A stretch of DNA of 64,000 nucleotides from Actinophytocola sp963729115 (GCA_963729115.1 CAVSMR010000027.1:558001-622000); one strand, 5' to 3'. Shown: positions 45,004-54,910, numbered from the stretch's first letter. Notes: generated from the letters alone by a model not told the origin. Numbers and translations: made by a program.

Positions 45004-46011
45004 ATGACGAACTCATCAGAGGATGCGTACCGGCACCTCGCCGCCAATTCCATCGCGTTCCTGTACCCCGCCGCGCTGCGGGCGGCGGTGCAGCTGGCGG
45101 TGGCCGAGCAGCTGGCCGACGGGCCGCGGGACGTGGCCGAGCTCGCCGAGCTGACCGGGGCGAACGGCCCGTACCTGCGGCGCCTGCTGCGTTTTCTGGC
45201 CTCCCACGGGACCTTCCGGGAGGACGAGGACGGCCGGTTCCACCTGACGCCCCAAGGGGATCTGCTGCGGGCCGACGCTCCCCGGTCCATGCGGGCAGGG
45301 GTGCTCCTGGTGACCCAGGACGGCTGGTTGCAGTCCGCCGCCGGCCTCGCCGAGGCGGTCCGGAGCGGCGAGCCGGCGTTCGACCGCCAGTTCGGCCAGC
45401 CCCTCTTCGCCTACCTGGCCGACCATCCGGAGCACGGCCCGCTGTTCGACGCGGGCATGGCGGCCTACTCGGTCGGTGACATCGGCTACGTCATCGACGG
45501 CTACGACTTCCCGAACGACGGAGTCATGGTGGATGTCGGCGGTGGGCGGGGCGGCCTGCTGCTGGAAGCGCTGCGCGCCCGCCCCGGCCTGCGCGGCATC
45601 CTGCTCGACCAGGAAAAAGTGTTGGCGGGCAACGTACTCGCCGATCTCGGCGCGGATGACCGGTGGACGCTGCTCCCGGGTGACTTCTTCTCCTCGGTGC
45701 CCGCTGGTGACCTCTACACGATCAAGAACGTCCTCCACGACTGGAACGACGACCAGTGCGTGCGGATCCTGGAGAACTGCCACCGCGCGATGAACCCGGG
45801 CGGGCGTCTCCTCGCCGTCGACACGGTCATCCCACCCGGCAACGACCCGCACTTCGGCAAGGCGCTCGACATGCTGATGCTGATCCTCGTCCCGGGGCAG
45901 GGACGCACCCAACCGGAGTACGAGCACCTCATCGAACGGGCCGGGTTCCGGATCACGCAGGTGATCCCCACCCCGGGCACGCTGTCCATGATCGAGGCGG
46001 TGCCCGCGTAG
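45004..46011 (+). CDS. SAM-dependent O-methyltransferase (Methyltransf_2 type)
   Basis: A 335-aa enzyme of the acetylserotonin/polyketide O-methyltransferase family. N-terminal winged-helix dimerisation domain (AVAEQLADGPRDVAELAELT, YLRRLLRFLASHG) and C-terminal Rossmann domain with SAM loop MVDVGGGRGGLLLEAL, the DDRWTLLPGDFF block and the catalytic His of KNVLHDWNDDQC. Such enzymes methylate phenolic or enolic hydroxyls of secondary metabolites. The start ATG has AAAGGGAG very close upstream (spacing of about 1 nt), so translation may be weak or begin elsewhere. No biosynthetic neighbours. Confidence 0.85.
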   Translation: MTNSSEDAYRHLAANSIAFLYPAALRAAVQLAVAEQLADGPRDVAELAELTGANGPYLRRLLRFLASHGTFREDEDGRFHLTPQGDLLRADAPRSMRAGVLLVTQDGWLQSAAGLAEAVRSGEPAFDRQFGQPLFAYLADHPEHGPLFDAGMAAYSVGDIGYVIDGYDFPNDGVMVDVGGGRGGLLLEALRARPGLRGILLDQEKVLAGNVLADLGADDRWTLLPGDFFSSVPAGDLYTIKNVLHDWNDDQCVRILENCHRAMNPGGRLLAVDTVIPPGNDPHFGKALDMLMLILVPGQGRTQPEYEHLIERAGFRITQVIPTPGTLSMIEAVPA

Positions 46012-46201
46012 TCGTGGGTGCTCGTTGGTCAAGTCTGCCACCGCGGTGCGGTGCGGTGGCAGGTTTGTCGTTCGTGTGGGTGACGCACTGGACCGGCGGT
46101 GGCGGGGGAGCCGACACGCGGCAGATCCTTGTCGCGGTCAGGCTAAAGGGCAGGCGGCCCGGAGACCCGGGTCAGGCCGTGCCGCGCGTTGGAGGTACGA
46201 G

Positions 46202-47089
46202 ATGAGGACCACCACGGCTCACCCCGTCGTCGTCGGGATCGACGGGTCCGACAGTGCCCTGCGCGCCGTGCGCTGGGCCGCCGATGAGGCGCGGCGGCGT
46301 GGTGCCGGGCTACGCCTCATGCATGCCTGTGAGCTGCTCACCCACTACGCACCGGCGGTCGTCGATGTGCATGTGCTGCACGCCGCGATGCGGGAACGAG
46401 GCGAGAGCTGGCTCGCCACGGCCCGCGAGACGGCTGAGAAGGCGGTTCCGGGTCTTCCGGTCGAGACCGCGTTGGAGCTGACGTCCCCGGTGCCGACCCT
46501 GGTCAAGGAGTCCAGGGACGCCGCGCTGGTGGTCCTTGGCAGCCGGGGACTCGGCGGCTTCTCCGGCCTGGTGGTCGGATCGACGGCGGTGGAGCTCGCC
46601 GGCCGCGCGCACTGCCCGGTCATTGTCGTGCGCGGCGAGCACTCGGACGGGACCGGCCCTGTCGTGGTCGGGGTCGACGGAACCCTGGTCGGTGAGGCAG
46701 CGATCGCGTTCGCCTTCGCGGAAGCGTCAGCCCGCGGCGCCGATCTCGTGGCGGTGCACGCGTGGACCGACCTCGTCCTCGAGACGGCGTTCGCCGGGGG
46801 AGCGGCTGCCCTGGACTTCACCCCGCTCGCGCAGCAGGCCGAGGAAACCCTCGCCGAGCGGCTCGCCGGCTGGCAGGAGCAGTACCCGGACGTACATGTC
46901 ACCCGCGAGGTGGTGCGCGATCGCCCGGCCCGTGCGCTGTTGCGGCGTGCGGAACACGCCCAGCTGGTGGTCGTCGGCAGCCGTGGTCGCGGCGGTTTCA
47001 CCGGTCTGCTGCTGGGCTCCACCAGCCAGCACCTGCTCCATCATGCGCAGTGCCCGGTCGCGGTCGTTCGCACGGCTGAAGCGACCTGA
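46202..47089 (+). CDS. Tandem universal stress protein (two USP domains)
   Basis: A 295-aa protein with two UspA domains (residues ~8-145 and ~152-293). Each starts VVVGIDGS / VVVGVDGT and ends with the ATP-binding loop VVLGSRGLGGFSGLVVGST / VVVGSRGRGGFTGLLLGST, G-2X-G-9X-G(S/T), so both halves look ATP-binding. ATG with GGAGG 7 nt upstream. Such proteins respond to dormancy, hypoxia or redox stress in actinobacteria. Confidence 0.9.
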   Translation: MRTTTAHPVVVGIDGSDSALRAVRWAADEARRRGAGLRLMHACELLTHYAPAVVDVHVLHAAMRERGESWLATARETAEKAVPGLPVETALELTSPVPTLVKESRDAALVVLGSRGLGGFSGLVVGSTAVELAGRAHCPVIVVRGEHSDGTGPVVVGVDGTLVGEAAIAFAFAEASARGADLVAVHAWTDLVLETAFAGGAAALDFTPLAQQAEETLAERLAGWQEQYPDVHVTREVVRDRPARALLRRAEHAQLVVVGSRGRGGFTGLLLGSTSQHLLHHAQCPVAVVRTAEAT

Positions 47090-47132
47090 GCCTCTCCAGG
47101 AGGTCACCACCGCCGGGCGAACACGAACCGGA

Positions 47133-47214
47133 CTTCTCACCAGGGTTTCTGCCGGTGTTTCCGCCGGTCTCACATGGTGCCACGGCTCGTCCCTTCCATA
47201 CGGTTTCCGGCGAC
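47133..47214 (+). repeat. 82-bp interspersed intergenic repeat, copy B
   Basis: Identical in length to copy A (13593-13674, minus strand) and 74 of 82 positions match. It lies in the 158-bp gap after the USP gene and ends 33 nt before the ATG of a lipoprotein gene, the same orientation and nearly the same distance to the gene as copy A. Confidence 0.7.
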
Positions 47215-47247
47215 CCGAACTCCACTGCGTCATGAACAGGGGTAGCG

Positions 47248-47796
47248 ATGCACGGTAAGCAGACGTCGTCCGGAAGATGGTCAGGCCGACGGTCGCGGAT
47301 GGTGGCCTTGACTGGCCTCTTCGTCCTGAGCCTTGGCGCCGGTTGCGGGAGCGGCGAGGATGGTTCGGACGGTGGCGGCGCTCCGGCGGATGACGCCGCA
47401 CCCGCCGCCGGCGGCCAGGCGGCGGCGGGTGGTTGCGAGATGGCGACGGTCGAGGAGATCCAGCGGGCTACCGGGGTGACGTTCACCCTCGCCTACGGCA
47501 GCGGGCTGAAGTGTGAGTTCGCGTCGGCCGACGGTCTGCAACTGATGTTCGCCAAGGTCGAGGACGATGCCAGCCGGTACCAGACGCTCCGCAACATCAC
47601 CGCGGAGCAGATAGTCGACGTGCCAGGCGTGGGAGACAAGGCGTTCTACGCGCCGGAACTCCCGAACGTCACGGTCGCCAAGGGGGACGACGTGGTCACG
47701 ATCAACTTGTTCTCGGAGCCGCCGCCCGGAAAGTTCGAGGGTGACACCAAGGCAAAGCTGGTCGAGCTGGGTAAGGCCGCCGCCGGCCACATCTAG
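47248..47796 (+). CDS. Predicted lipoprotein, function unknown
   Basis: A 182-aa protein: basic n-region, hydrophobic core VALTGLFVLSLG, lipobox GAGC, a Gly/Asp/Ala-rich linker and a compact domain with two Cys (GGCEMATVEEIQRATGV and LKCEFASADG). The Cys pair and EEI..A.G layout recall small DUF3558-like lipoproteins, but I cannot assign a family. ATG with AGGGG 4 nt upstream. Copy B of the 82-bp repeat lies directly ahead. Confidence 0.7.
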   Translation: MHGKQTSSGRWSGRRSRMVALTGLFVLSLGAGCGSGEDGSDGGGAPADDAAPAAGGQAAAGGCEMATVEEIQRATGVTFTLAYGSGLKCEFASADGLQLMFAKVEDDASRYQTLRNITAEQIVDVPGVGDKAFYAPELPNVTVAKGDDVVTINLFSEPPPGKFEGDTKAKLVELGKAAAGHI

Positions 47797-48040
47797 GTGT
47801 GGCCCGTCCGAGGATCTGAGAAATCTCCCGCAGCCGCACGAGGCAGCGGTCAGGTCAGGTCCTCGAGTTGGATCGCGAGTGCACCGCCGCGCAAAGAACG
47901 GCGAGCAGTGCAGAGCTGACGCAGCCGCCCGGCGTGCGCGGCGTCAGCAGCCGGGGCATAAAGGCTCCCGACCGCAATGTGAGCGGGCCCGCGGCGGTGC
48001 ATGGCTGAGTGCGCGTCACCTGCGTGTCGAGCGGGCATTG

Positions 48041-48433
48041 TTAGGCCCATTGCCGCACGAACTCCTTGTACATCCGCCGGCCGTGCGTCTCGGCCTCCGC
48101 CTCGGAGCCGGCGTGACCGACCACACGGTACGACCGATGGTGTGCGATCTCGTGGAAGATCGTCACTACTGCGGTCTCCGTATTGCGCAGCCCCAGACTG
48201 GACAACTGGATCAGCGGGCGGCCCCGGGCGCCGACGAGTGGACGACCATGTCCGTCGTGCGGGCTGGCACCGTAGGCGCACCGCCCGCCGGGGCCGGTCA
48301 GGGTGGCAACGTGCTCGATGTCATAGCCGCGCACGCTCATGCCGCAACGCCCCAGCAGAATTCGCAGCTGCCGGATATTGAGCCGCTGCGCCGTGCGGTC
48401 CGTGTCCCGCCACCGCGTCCAATGGTGTCGCAT
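48041..48433 (-). CDS. Small HEXXH zincin-like protein
   Basis: A 130-aa protein with VVTIFHEIAHH at about residue 90, an intact HEXXH zinc motif, and SEAEAETHGRRMYKEF downstream that could supply the third ligand (Glu). This resembles ImmA/IrrE-like or SprT-like small metallopeptidases. No signal peptide. ATG at 48433 with AAGGACT 6 nt upstream. It is divergent from the HTH-ATPase operon (207 nt), so a functional link to that system is possible but unproven. Confidence 0.6.
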   Translation of the reverse strand: MRHHWTRWRDTDRTAQRLNIRQLRILLGRCGMSVRGYDIEHVATLTGPGGRCAYGASPHDGHGRPLVGARGRPLIQLSSLGLRNTETAVVTIFHEIAHHRSYRVVGHAGSEAEAETHGRRMYKEFVRQWA

Positions 48434-48639
48434 CGTGAGTCCTTGTTAGCCGTGTGATCAGGTGGAATTGAGGACCACGGCAACAGGGCGCAGGGGGCCG
48501 GTCGACGTTTCCGGACACCTGCGGACGACCTCGGATAGGCCAAACGGGTGGTGGGGGATAGCGAGCTGCCCCTATGGCGTTGAGCGCGCTTTTCTTCGTA
48601 GGCTGTCCGGGAACGTCCGGCAGCCCGTCCGGAGGGGTG

Positions 48640-50808
48640 ATGACGCTGACGTCCGCCGGCCTTCTCGATCTTTCAGCCGCGCATACGTGGCCCGATTTCG
48701 CGGCATATCTCAAGGGCGTTCACCAACGGAGCGGGTTGAGCCTGGGGGAGCTCGAGAAGATCGGAAGGAGGCTTTCGGCTGCCAACGCGCGGTTGCGGGA
48801 CCTGCCGACCAGTACCGTCAGCGACGCGTTGAGCGGCAAGCGGCCAGTGAAGAAGAACTTGCTGGAGAGCCTGCTCGTAGCGTGGCAGGTGCCGAAAGCG
48901 GAAACCGTGGAAGCGGTCGGCGCGTGGCAGCGGATCAATTCGGCCGTGGGGCAGGGCCCGGCCAACGCGCGACGCGTTGACGAGGCGTCCCCGCGCGAAC
49001 TCGGAGTCCACCCGGCTATTTCCGTCGACGGCGCGGACGAAGACCTGACCACATATGTACCGCGCGACTTCGACGAAGATCTCCGTCGCAAGATCGCCCG
49101 GGGCGCCGAAGGCGGCTGCTTCGTCCTGCTGATCGGTGGATCGTCGTTCGGCAAGACCCGTTCGCTCTACGAGGCGGTGCGGGAGGTCGTGCCCGACTGG
49201 TGGCTGGTCCAGCCGGCGAGGACCGAGGAGATCCACGATCTGCGAGCAGCGCCCACCGAACGGACCGTGCTGTGGCTGGACGAACTCCACCGCTACCTCG
49301 GTTCCGACCCGCCGCTGCTCAGGGAACACGTGGTGTCGCTGGTACGGACGACCGGGATGATCGTGGTCGGCACCCTCTGGCCGGACTACTACTTCAGGTG
49401 CAAGAGCTTTCCGGTGGACGGTGGCGACCGACACGCGGAAGATCGCCTGCTGCTCGGATTCTCCGAGGTGATCACCGTTCCGGAGGCCTTCACCGAGACA
49501 GAGCGGCAAGCCGCCACCGAGGTGGCGGCCGTCGACCGCAGGATCAGGACCGCACTTGCGGTATCCGACGCCGGTGTCACCCAGGTGCTCGCTGCGGGAC
49601 CCGACCTGGTGACCTCGTGGGAACAAGCGCCCGACCCGTACAGCAGAGCCATTGTCTCGGCCGCTGCGGACGCTCGCCGCCTCGGCGTGCAGAGTCCCCT
49701 TCCCGCGGCGGTGCTGGTCGAAGCGATGGTGGACTACCTCACGCTTGCCCAGCGGGCGGCGCCAGTCGACGCGTCGCTGGAGCGGGCGCTGACGCACGCG
49801 ACCAACCAGCTGCACGGTGCGGTCTCGGCGCTCACCCCGGTCGCCCGCGAGCGCGCAGGCATCGTGGACGGCTACGTGGTCGCCGACTACCTAACCCAGC
49901 ACATCGGCACCGTCCGCCGCGCCGACTGCCCGCCGGACAGCCTGTGGACGGCCGTGGTAACCCACGTGACAGACCTGGACGATCTGCGCCGGCTGGCCAG
50001 CACGGCCCTGGCCCGGCTGCGCTACGGCTACGCCGAGCAGGGGTTGCGCCGGCTCCAGCAGGCCGGCGACCGGGCTGCCGTGGCGCAGCTGATCGCGTTG
50101 CTGCGCCGCCAGGACCGGATGGGAGAGGCGATGGCGCTGGCGGACACCTGGCTGGCCGCCGACCGGGGTGACCAGCAGCGCCGGCTGCTGCGTGCCGAGC
50201 TGGTCGAGGTCCAGCGACGTGCCGAACAGCTCCGGGCTGGGGGCGCCCCCCGGGACGCGGAGCTGCTGGTGGAGTTGCTCGCGGACGGCGGGCAGGCCGA
50301 CGCGCTGCGGCAGCGCGCCGCCGAAGACGTGGTCGCGGTCGAAGATCTGGCCGAACTGCTGGCCGATCGCGGTTGTGTAGCGGAGCTGCGCGACCTCGCC
50401 GACGGCGGAAACCCGTTCGCTGCCGAGCGGCTCGCCTTCGTGCTGGGCAGTCTCGGCCGGGAGGAGGAGCTCCTGCGGCGCGTAGAGACCGGCGACCCGG
50501 TTGCCGGCCTCTACCTGGATCGGTTGCGGGAGCGGCACCTCGGGGCTGGCCCGGATGTTGCGGAGCTCACCCGGTTGCGAGCTGCGGCGGACAGGGGCGA
50601 CGAGGACGCCGCGGCCGAGTTGACGTCGCTGCTGTTCGACGCCCGTGACCAGAAGGCATTGCTGACCGAGGTGAACGCGGGTACGCACCAGGCGGCCGAG
50701 CGCTACCTCGCGTTGCTGACCGCCGACGCGGCGGCCGGCCGCGACCAGATCCGGCAGTACGGCCTGCGCGCGGACGGATTACCCGGCGGGCCGGGAGCGG
50801 GCGGATGA
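48640..50808 (+). CDS. HTH-STAND-like ATPase with helical repeats
   Basis: A 722-aa protein. Residues 15-95 look like an HTH domain (LSLGELEKIGRRLS, STVSDALSGKRPVKKNLLESLLVAW). A P-loop ATPase follows: Walker A GGSSFGKT at 166-173 and Walker B TVLWLDEL with D214-E215. Beyond residue ~420 it is Leu/Ala-rich helical repeats (RLQQAGDRAAVAQLIALLRRQ, LAELLADRGCVAELRDLADG). That HTH-NTPase-repeat layout is typical of STAND switches. ATG at 48640 behind GGAGGGG; a GTG one codon upstream also fits. The next gene starts 54 nt later, forming a three-gene operon. Confidence 0.7.
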   Translation: MTLTSAGLLDLSAAHTWPDFAAYLKGVHQRSGLSLGELEKIGRRLSAANARLRDLPTSTVSDALSGKRPVKKNLLESLLVAWQVPKAETVEAVGAWQRINSAVGQGPANARRVDEASPRELGVHPAISVDGADEDLTTYVPRDFDEDLRRKIARGAEGGCFVLLIGGSSFGKTRSLYEAVREVVPDWWLVQPARTEEIHDLRAAPTERTVLWLDELHRYLGSDPPLLREHVVSLVRTTGMIVVGTLWPDYYFRCKSFPVDGGDRHAEDRLLLGFSEVITVPEAFTETERQAATEVAAVDRRIRTALAVSDAGVTQVLAAGPDLVTSWEQAPDPYSRAIVSAAADARRLGVQSPLPAAVLVEAMVDYLTLAQRAAPVDASLERALTHATNQLHGAVSALTPVARERAGIVDGYVVADYLTQHIGTVRRADCPPDSLWTAVVTHVTDLDDLRRLASTALARLRYGYAEQGLRRLQQAGDRAAVAQLIALLRRQDRMGEAMALADTWLAADRGDQQRRLLRAELVEVQRRAEQLRAGGAPRDAELLVELLADGGQADALRQRAAEDVVAVEDLAELLADRGCVAELRDLADGGNPFAAERLAFVLGSLGREEELLRRVETGDPVAGLYLDRLRERHLGAGPDVAELTRLRAAADRGDEDAAAELTSLLFDARDQKALLTEVNAGTHQAAERYLALLTADAAAGRDQIRQYGLRADGLPGGPGAGG

Positions 50809-50862
50809 CCGAGCCCGGCTCCGAGAAATCCACCAACGATGCGAAATCCGGGAAGGGACAGC

Positions 50863-51498
50863 ATGACCAATGACAACCTGACCCCGTCCGAAAGCGCGAC
50901 CCTTATCGCCCTGATGGCCGAGGCGCGCCCGATGCTCAACACCGAACTCGTCGATGCGTACGGAATCAACGTCGACAAGCAGCGTCGGGACAAGCTCAAC
51001 CGGTTGCAGCTCGTCCACAGTGAGAAGTCGGGCCGGACGTACTCGCACGTGCTGGACGACAAGGGCTGGACGCGGGTGCAGGAGGACCTGGACGTCAGCA
51101 GCCCGAAAGCACGCGCGGTGGGTGGCGCACTTGCCGCGCTGCACCTGAACCTCCGGAATCGCGTGCTGCCCCGCATCGGGCACCACAATCTCGCCGAGAT
51201 GTTCTCCCGCACGGACATCGCGCCGCCGGAGGCACCCACCAACCTGGAAGTACGCCTCCGCAACGCGTATGTGGCGCTCGCGGCCGAGCCGCGGGCATGG
51301 GTGGCGCTGGCCCGGCTCCGGCCGTTCTTCGGGGACGTGCCCAGGGTGGAGGTGGACGCGGCGCTGCGGGGCCTGAGCCAGGCGCCGGACGTCAACCTGG
51401 CGCCGGAAGAGAACCAGAAGTCGCTCACCGAGGCCGACAGGGCCGCGGCGATCTACCTGGGAGGCCAGGACAAGCACCTGTTGGCGATTGGGGTGTGA
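50863..51498 (+). CDS. 211-aa winged-helix-like protein in HerA operon
   Basis: A 211-aa soluble protein, no signal or membrane segment. Residues 8-75 resemble a winged helix (ATLIALMAEARPMLNTELVD, RDKLNRLQLVHSEKSG, YSHVLDDKGWTRVQEDL). The rest is helical (NAYVALAAEPRAWVALARLRP). I do not recognise a named family. GGAAGGGA Shine-Dalgarno. Its TGA overlaps the ATG of the double-ATPase gene, so the two proteins are probably made in a fixed ratio and act together. Confidence 0.65.
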   Translation: MTNDNLTPSESATLIALMAEARPMLNTELVDAYGINVDKQRRDKLNRLQLVHSEKSGRTYSHVLDDKGWTRVQEDLDVSSPKARAVGGALAALHLNLRNRVLPRIGHHNLAEMFSRTDIAPPEAPTNLEVRLRNAYVALAAEPRAWVALARLRPFFGDVPRVEVDAALRGLSQAPDVNLAPEENQKSLTEADRAAAIYLGGQDKHLLAIGV

Positions 51499-54400
51499 TG
51501 AACGACGCCGAGCGCGCCGCCTTGGCCGCCCTCAGGTTCAACTGGGCGGCGGTGCCCGACGATGTGTGGCGGCCATTGCCGTTCCATGTGGACGGACTCC
51601 ACGCGAGTGTCGTCCAGACGGTACGCGGTGGCCTCGACGAGGCCGCCGCCAGCGACGGCGCCAGCCCGATCGGCCTGGCGCTGGAAGGGCAGCGAGGCTC
51701 CGGCAAGACACACCTGCTCGGCTGGCTCCGCCAGCAGGCACAGGCCGGCGGCGGGTACTTCTTTCTGGTAAGTCTGCTCAGCGCACAGCAGTTCTGGTTC
51801 AGCGTGCTGAGGTCCATGCTGGACGGGCTGGCCCGGCCGGTACCCGGCAGTGACTCTCAGCTGCGGCTGCTGATGCGGCGGCTGTCGGCCCGGGTGGGCG
51901 CTCCTCGCGCCGTGCGCCGTGCGTTCATGGGCGAGACCGCGCTGACCAGAGAGGCCCTGGACGCCTTCATCGAGGGACTGGCCGCGGTTGACCAGTATGT
52001 CGTTCGTACCAGTCAGGAGACCGCCCGCGCCCTGGCGCTCAGCGCTTCGGCCGACCCGGCCCACTGGGAGGTCGCCGACAACTACTTCATCTGCGATGAG
52101 GAGGCCGTTCCCGGGGAACGTGCCGCGTGGGGAATGCGTCGTGCCGCGCGTACCGCCGAGGAGATAGTCGAGGAGCTGTCCCGGCTGCTGGCACTGACCG
52201 GTCCGACGGTGATGGCGGTCGACCAGATCGACGTACTGCTGGCTCAGTCGGCGCTGGGTGCCGACCAGGCGCAGCAACCCGGCGCGGACGCGGATGCAGT
52301 GCACTACGCGGTGGTTCTCGAGGGAGTCGCCGGCGGCCTGATGTCGCTACGCGAGCGCACTCGACGGACGCTGACCGTGGTGGCCTGCCTGCCGAGTACC
52401 TGGACGCTGATCAAGACGAAGGCCACGGCCACGGTGCGCGACCGGTTCCGGGAAGCGCCGCGACTGACCACCATCAAGAGCCGGGAGCTGGCGAGCAAGA
52501 TCATTGCCCGTAGGTTCGACACGTACTTCAGCAAGCTCGGCTTCGAACCGCCGTATCCCACCTGGCCGATTCGGCCCGAAGCATTCGACGACGCGGGCGA
52601 TTTCACCCCTCGGCAGCTGCTGATCGCCATCGACGCACACATCCACGACTGCCTGCTCTCCGGCGAGATCGTCGAGCTGGCGTCGCTAGGCGAGTTGCCG
52701 AGCGACCGAGCGACGCCGGCCGGTGCGGTGCCAGTGTCCACCATGGACTCCGAAACCCTGGCCAAGTACGACACCTGGTTCGAGGAGTTGAAGGACGCCG
52801 CCGATGTGACGACACCGCTGGAGGCGGAGACCGAGGACTGGGCGGTGCCGAGGCTGCTCGAGGCCGGCCTGACCGCCTGGATCCTCGAGCGGGGCGAGCA
52901 GGGCGCGGTGTTCAGTGTGGACCCGCGGCCCAGCGCGAAGCCCGACCTGCACGCCCGGTTGCGGCTGACCCTCGACGAGAGCACGGAGGACCAGGTGCAC
53001 TGGTGCTTCCGGGCGGTCAGCGACAAGCATCACGGAAACGCGGCGCTCAACCGCCTACGCCGGGCCAGCAGTGCGGCCGGCCTGGACGCCGCGGTGACCA
53101 AACGGCAGCTCTTCCTGCTCCGGAACGACGAGTGGTCGGCGGGCGCCAAGACCCGGCAGGAGCTCCAGGCCGTTGGCGAGCAAGGCGGGCGGACGTTGCC
53201 ACTCGACCACGAGGACCTGCGGGTCCTCGCCGCGTTGCGCGCGCTCCTCGACGAGGACCCGATCGGGGTCCAGCCGTGGCTGGCCGAACGCCGCCCATCC
53301 CGGCATCTCGCCGTTCTGCAGGCGGCGCTGGCGGACGCCGACTCGTGGCCTTCCGCCGGTCGGGAGTCCGAACCGTCCACCATGCCGGTGCGGGACGAGC
53401 CCGCGGTGCCCGAGACACCGCGGGAAATTCCGGCCGCCGGGCCGGCACTGGTCGTGGGCCGCGATCACGAAGCCGGGCAGCCGGTCCGGCTCGACCTCGA
53501 AGCGCTGCGCAAGCACATGACGATCTTCGCCGGATCCGGCTCGGGAAAGACGGTGCTGATCCGCAGGCTTGCCGAGGAGTGTGCGCTGCAAGGTGTCTCG
53601 TCGATCGTGCTGGACCCCAACAACGACCTGGCCCGACTCGGCGACGCGTGGCCGGAGCCCCCACCGCAATGGGACGACGGTGACGCGGCGAAGGCCGCCG
53701 ACTACCTGGCACACACCGATGTCGTGGTGTGGACACCCCGACGGGAGGCCGGCCGCCCGCTGAGCTTCCAGCCGCTGCCGGACTTCGGTGCCGCGCTCGA
53801 CGACCCCGACGAGTTCGCCGAAGCCGTGGAAGCAGCCGTCGCGTCGCTCGCTCCCCGGGCGATGCTGGGTAGCCGGACCACCGCCAAGGCACACCTGGGA
53901 CAAGCCGTACTGCGCCGGGCCGTCGAGCACTTCGGCCGGCGCGGTGGTACCCGGCTGCAGGGTCTCATCGACACGCTTGCCAACCTGCCGGACGGGATCG
54001 TCGACCTGGCCGACGCCGACAAGATCGGCGCCAGCCTGGCACAGAACCTGACCGCCACGATGGTCAACGACCCGATGTTCGGCGGAACCGGTACGCCGGT
54101 CGATCCCGGCCTGCTGCTCACCCCGGCTGCGGGCAAGCGCGCCAGGATCTCGGTCATCAGCATGATCGGGTTGCCGTCCGATGAGGCGCGCCAGAGTTTC
54201 GTGAACCAGCTGCAGATGGCGCTGTTCGCCTGGATCAAGATGCACCCGGCCGGCGACCGCCCCCTGCTCGGCCTTCTGGTCATGGACGAAGCGCAGACGC
54301 TGGCCCCGTCAGGTGCCATCACCGCCTGCACGCAAAGCACGCTGGCGCTGGCTTCGCAGGCCCGCAAGTACGGACTAGGGCTGATCTTCGCCACGCAGGC

Positions 54401-54674
54401 ACCCAAGGGCCTGCACAACCGCATCCCGGGCAACGCGGCCACCCAGTTCTACGGCCTGCTCAACAGCCCGATCCAGGTAGAAGCCGCCCGGGAGATGGCC
54501 AAGGCCAAGGGTGGCGACGTGCCGGATATCTCAAGGTTGAGCAGCGGCGAGTTCTACCTGGCCGCCGAAGGCGCGGCACCACGCAAACTGAGAACCCCGC
54601 TTTGCCTGAGCTACCACCCACGCAGCCCGCTCACCAAGGAGGAGATCATCACCCGCTCCGTAGCACGGAGCTGA
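51498..54674 (+). CDS. Double ATPase: AAA/STAND module plus HerA/FtsK-type motor
   Basis: A 1058-aa protein with two P-loop modules. Module 1: Walker A GQRGSGKT at residues 64-71 and Walker B VMAVDQID (D242). Module 2, from about residue 650: Walker A AGSGSGKT (678-685), a long middle, Walker B LLVMDEAQTLAP (D930-E931), and LIFATQAPKGL then NAATQFYGLLNSP, the sensor region of HerA/VirB4/FtsK-like translocases. The C-terminal module would form a hexamer that moves DNA; module 1 could be a switch or loader. No nuclease motif is visible. Possible defence or DNA-processing system; ATG overlaps the stop of the wHTH gene. Confidence 0.75.
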   Translation: MNDAERAALAALRFNWAAVPDDVWRPLPFHVDGLHASVVQTVRGGLDEAAASDGASPIGLALEGQRGSGKTHLLGWLRQQAQAGGGYFFLVSLLSAQQFWFSVLRSMLDGLARPVPGSDSQLRLLMRRLSARVGAPRAVRRAFMGETALTREALDAFIEGLAAVDQYVVRTSQETARALALSASADPAHWEVADNYFICDEEAVPGERAAWGMRRAARTAEEIVEELSRLLALTGPTVMAVDQIDVLLAQSALGADQAQQPGADADAVHYAVVLEGVAGGLMSLRERTRRTLTVVACLPSTWTLIKTKATATVRDRFREAPRLTTIKSRELASKIIARRFDTYFSKLGFEPPYPTWPIRPEAFDDAGDFTPRQLLIAIDAHIHDCLLSGEIVELASLGELPSDRATPAGAVPVSTMDSETLAKYDTWFEELKDAADVTTPLEAETEDWAVPRLLEAGLTAWILERGEQGAVFSVDPRPSAKPDLHARLRLTLDESTEDQVHWCFRAVSDKHHGNAALNRLRRASSAAGLDAAVTKRQLFLLRNDEWSAGAKTRQELQAVGEQGGRTLPLDHEDLRVLAALRALLDEDPIGVQPWLAERRPSRHLAVLQAALADADSWPSAGRESEPSTMPVRDEPAVPETPREIPAAGPALVVGRDHEAGQPVRLDLEALRKHMTIFAGSGSGKTVLIRRLAEECALQGVSSIVLDPNNDLARLGDAWPEPPPQWDDGDAAKAADYLAHTDVVVWTPRREAGRPLSFQPLPDFGAALDDPDEFAEAVEAAVASLAPRAMLGSRTTAKAHLGQAVLRRAVEHFGRRGGTRLQGLIDTLANLPDGIVDLADADKIGASLAQNLTATMVNDPMFGGTGTPVDPGLLLTPAAGKRARISVISMIGLPSDEARQSFVNQLQMALFAWIKMHPAGDRPLLGLLVMDEAQTLAPSGAITACTQSTLALASQARKYGLGLIFATQAPKGLHNRIPGNAATQFYGLLNSPIQVEAAREMAKAKGGDVPDISRLSSGEFYLAAEGAAPRKLRTPLCLSYHPRSPLTKEEIITRSVARS

Positions 54675-54910
54675 TCAAGACGTTGGAGAAGGGCCCTCGG
54701 CCAGAGATGGGCTCCCAATCGCCCGTTTCGTGACCGTCGAGTACCGAGGCGTTGCTGATGTCGGCGGCGGCCACGGCCAGGTGCCGTCTTGGTGGAACTG
54801 TGTGATAGGCCCTTCCAACTTGGCCGTGCGGCCATCCAGGTCACGCGCTGCCTCGTCCGATCCGCGTTGGCGCCGGCCCGGGTGGTCGCGGGAGACGTTC
54901 GTGGCGGTCG

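Noticed and set aside
54675..54910. Small frames after the HerA operon as extra system genes
   Set aside because: No start codon with Shine-Dalgarno, no codon bias, and no recognisable motif.
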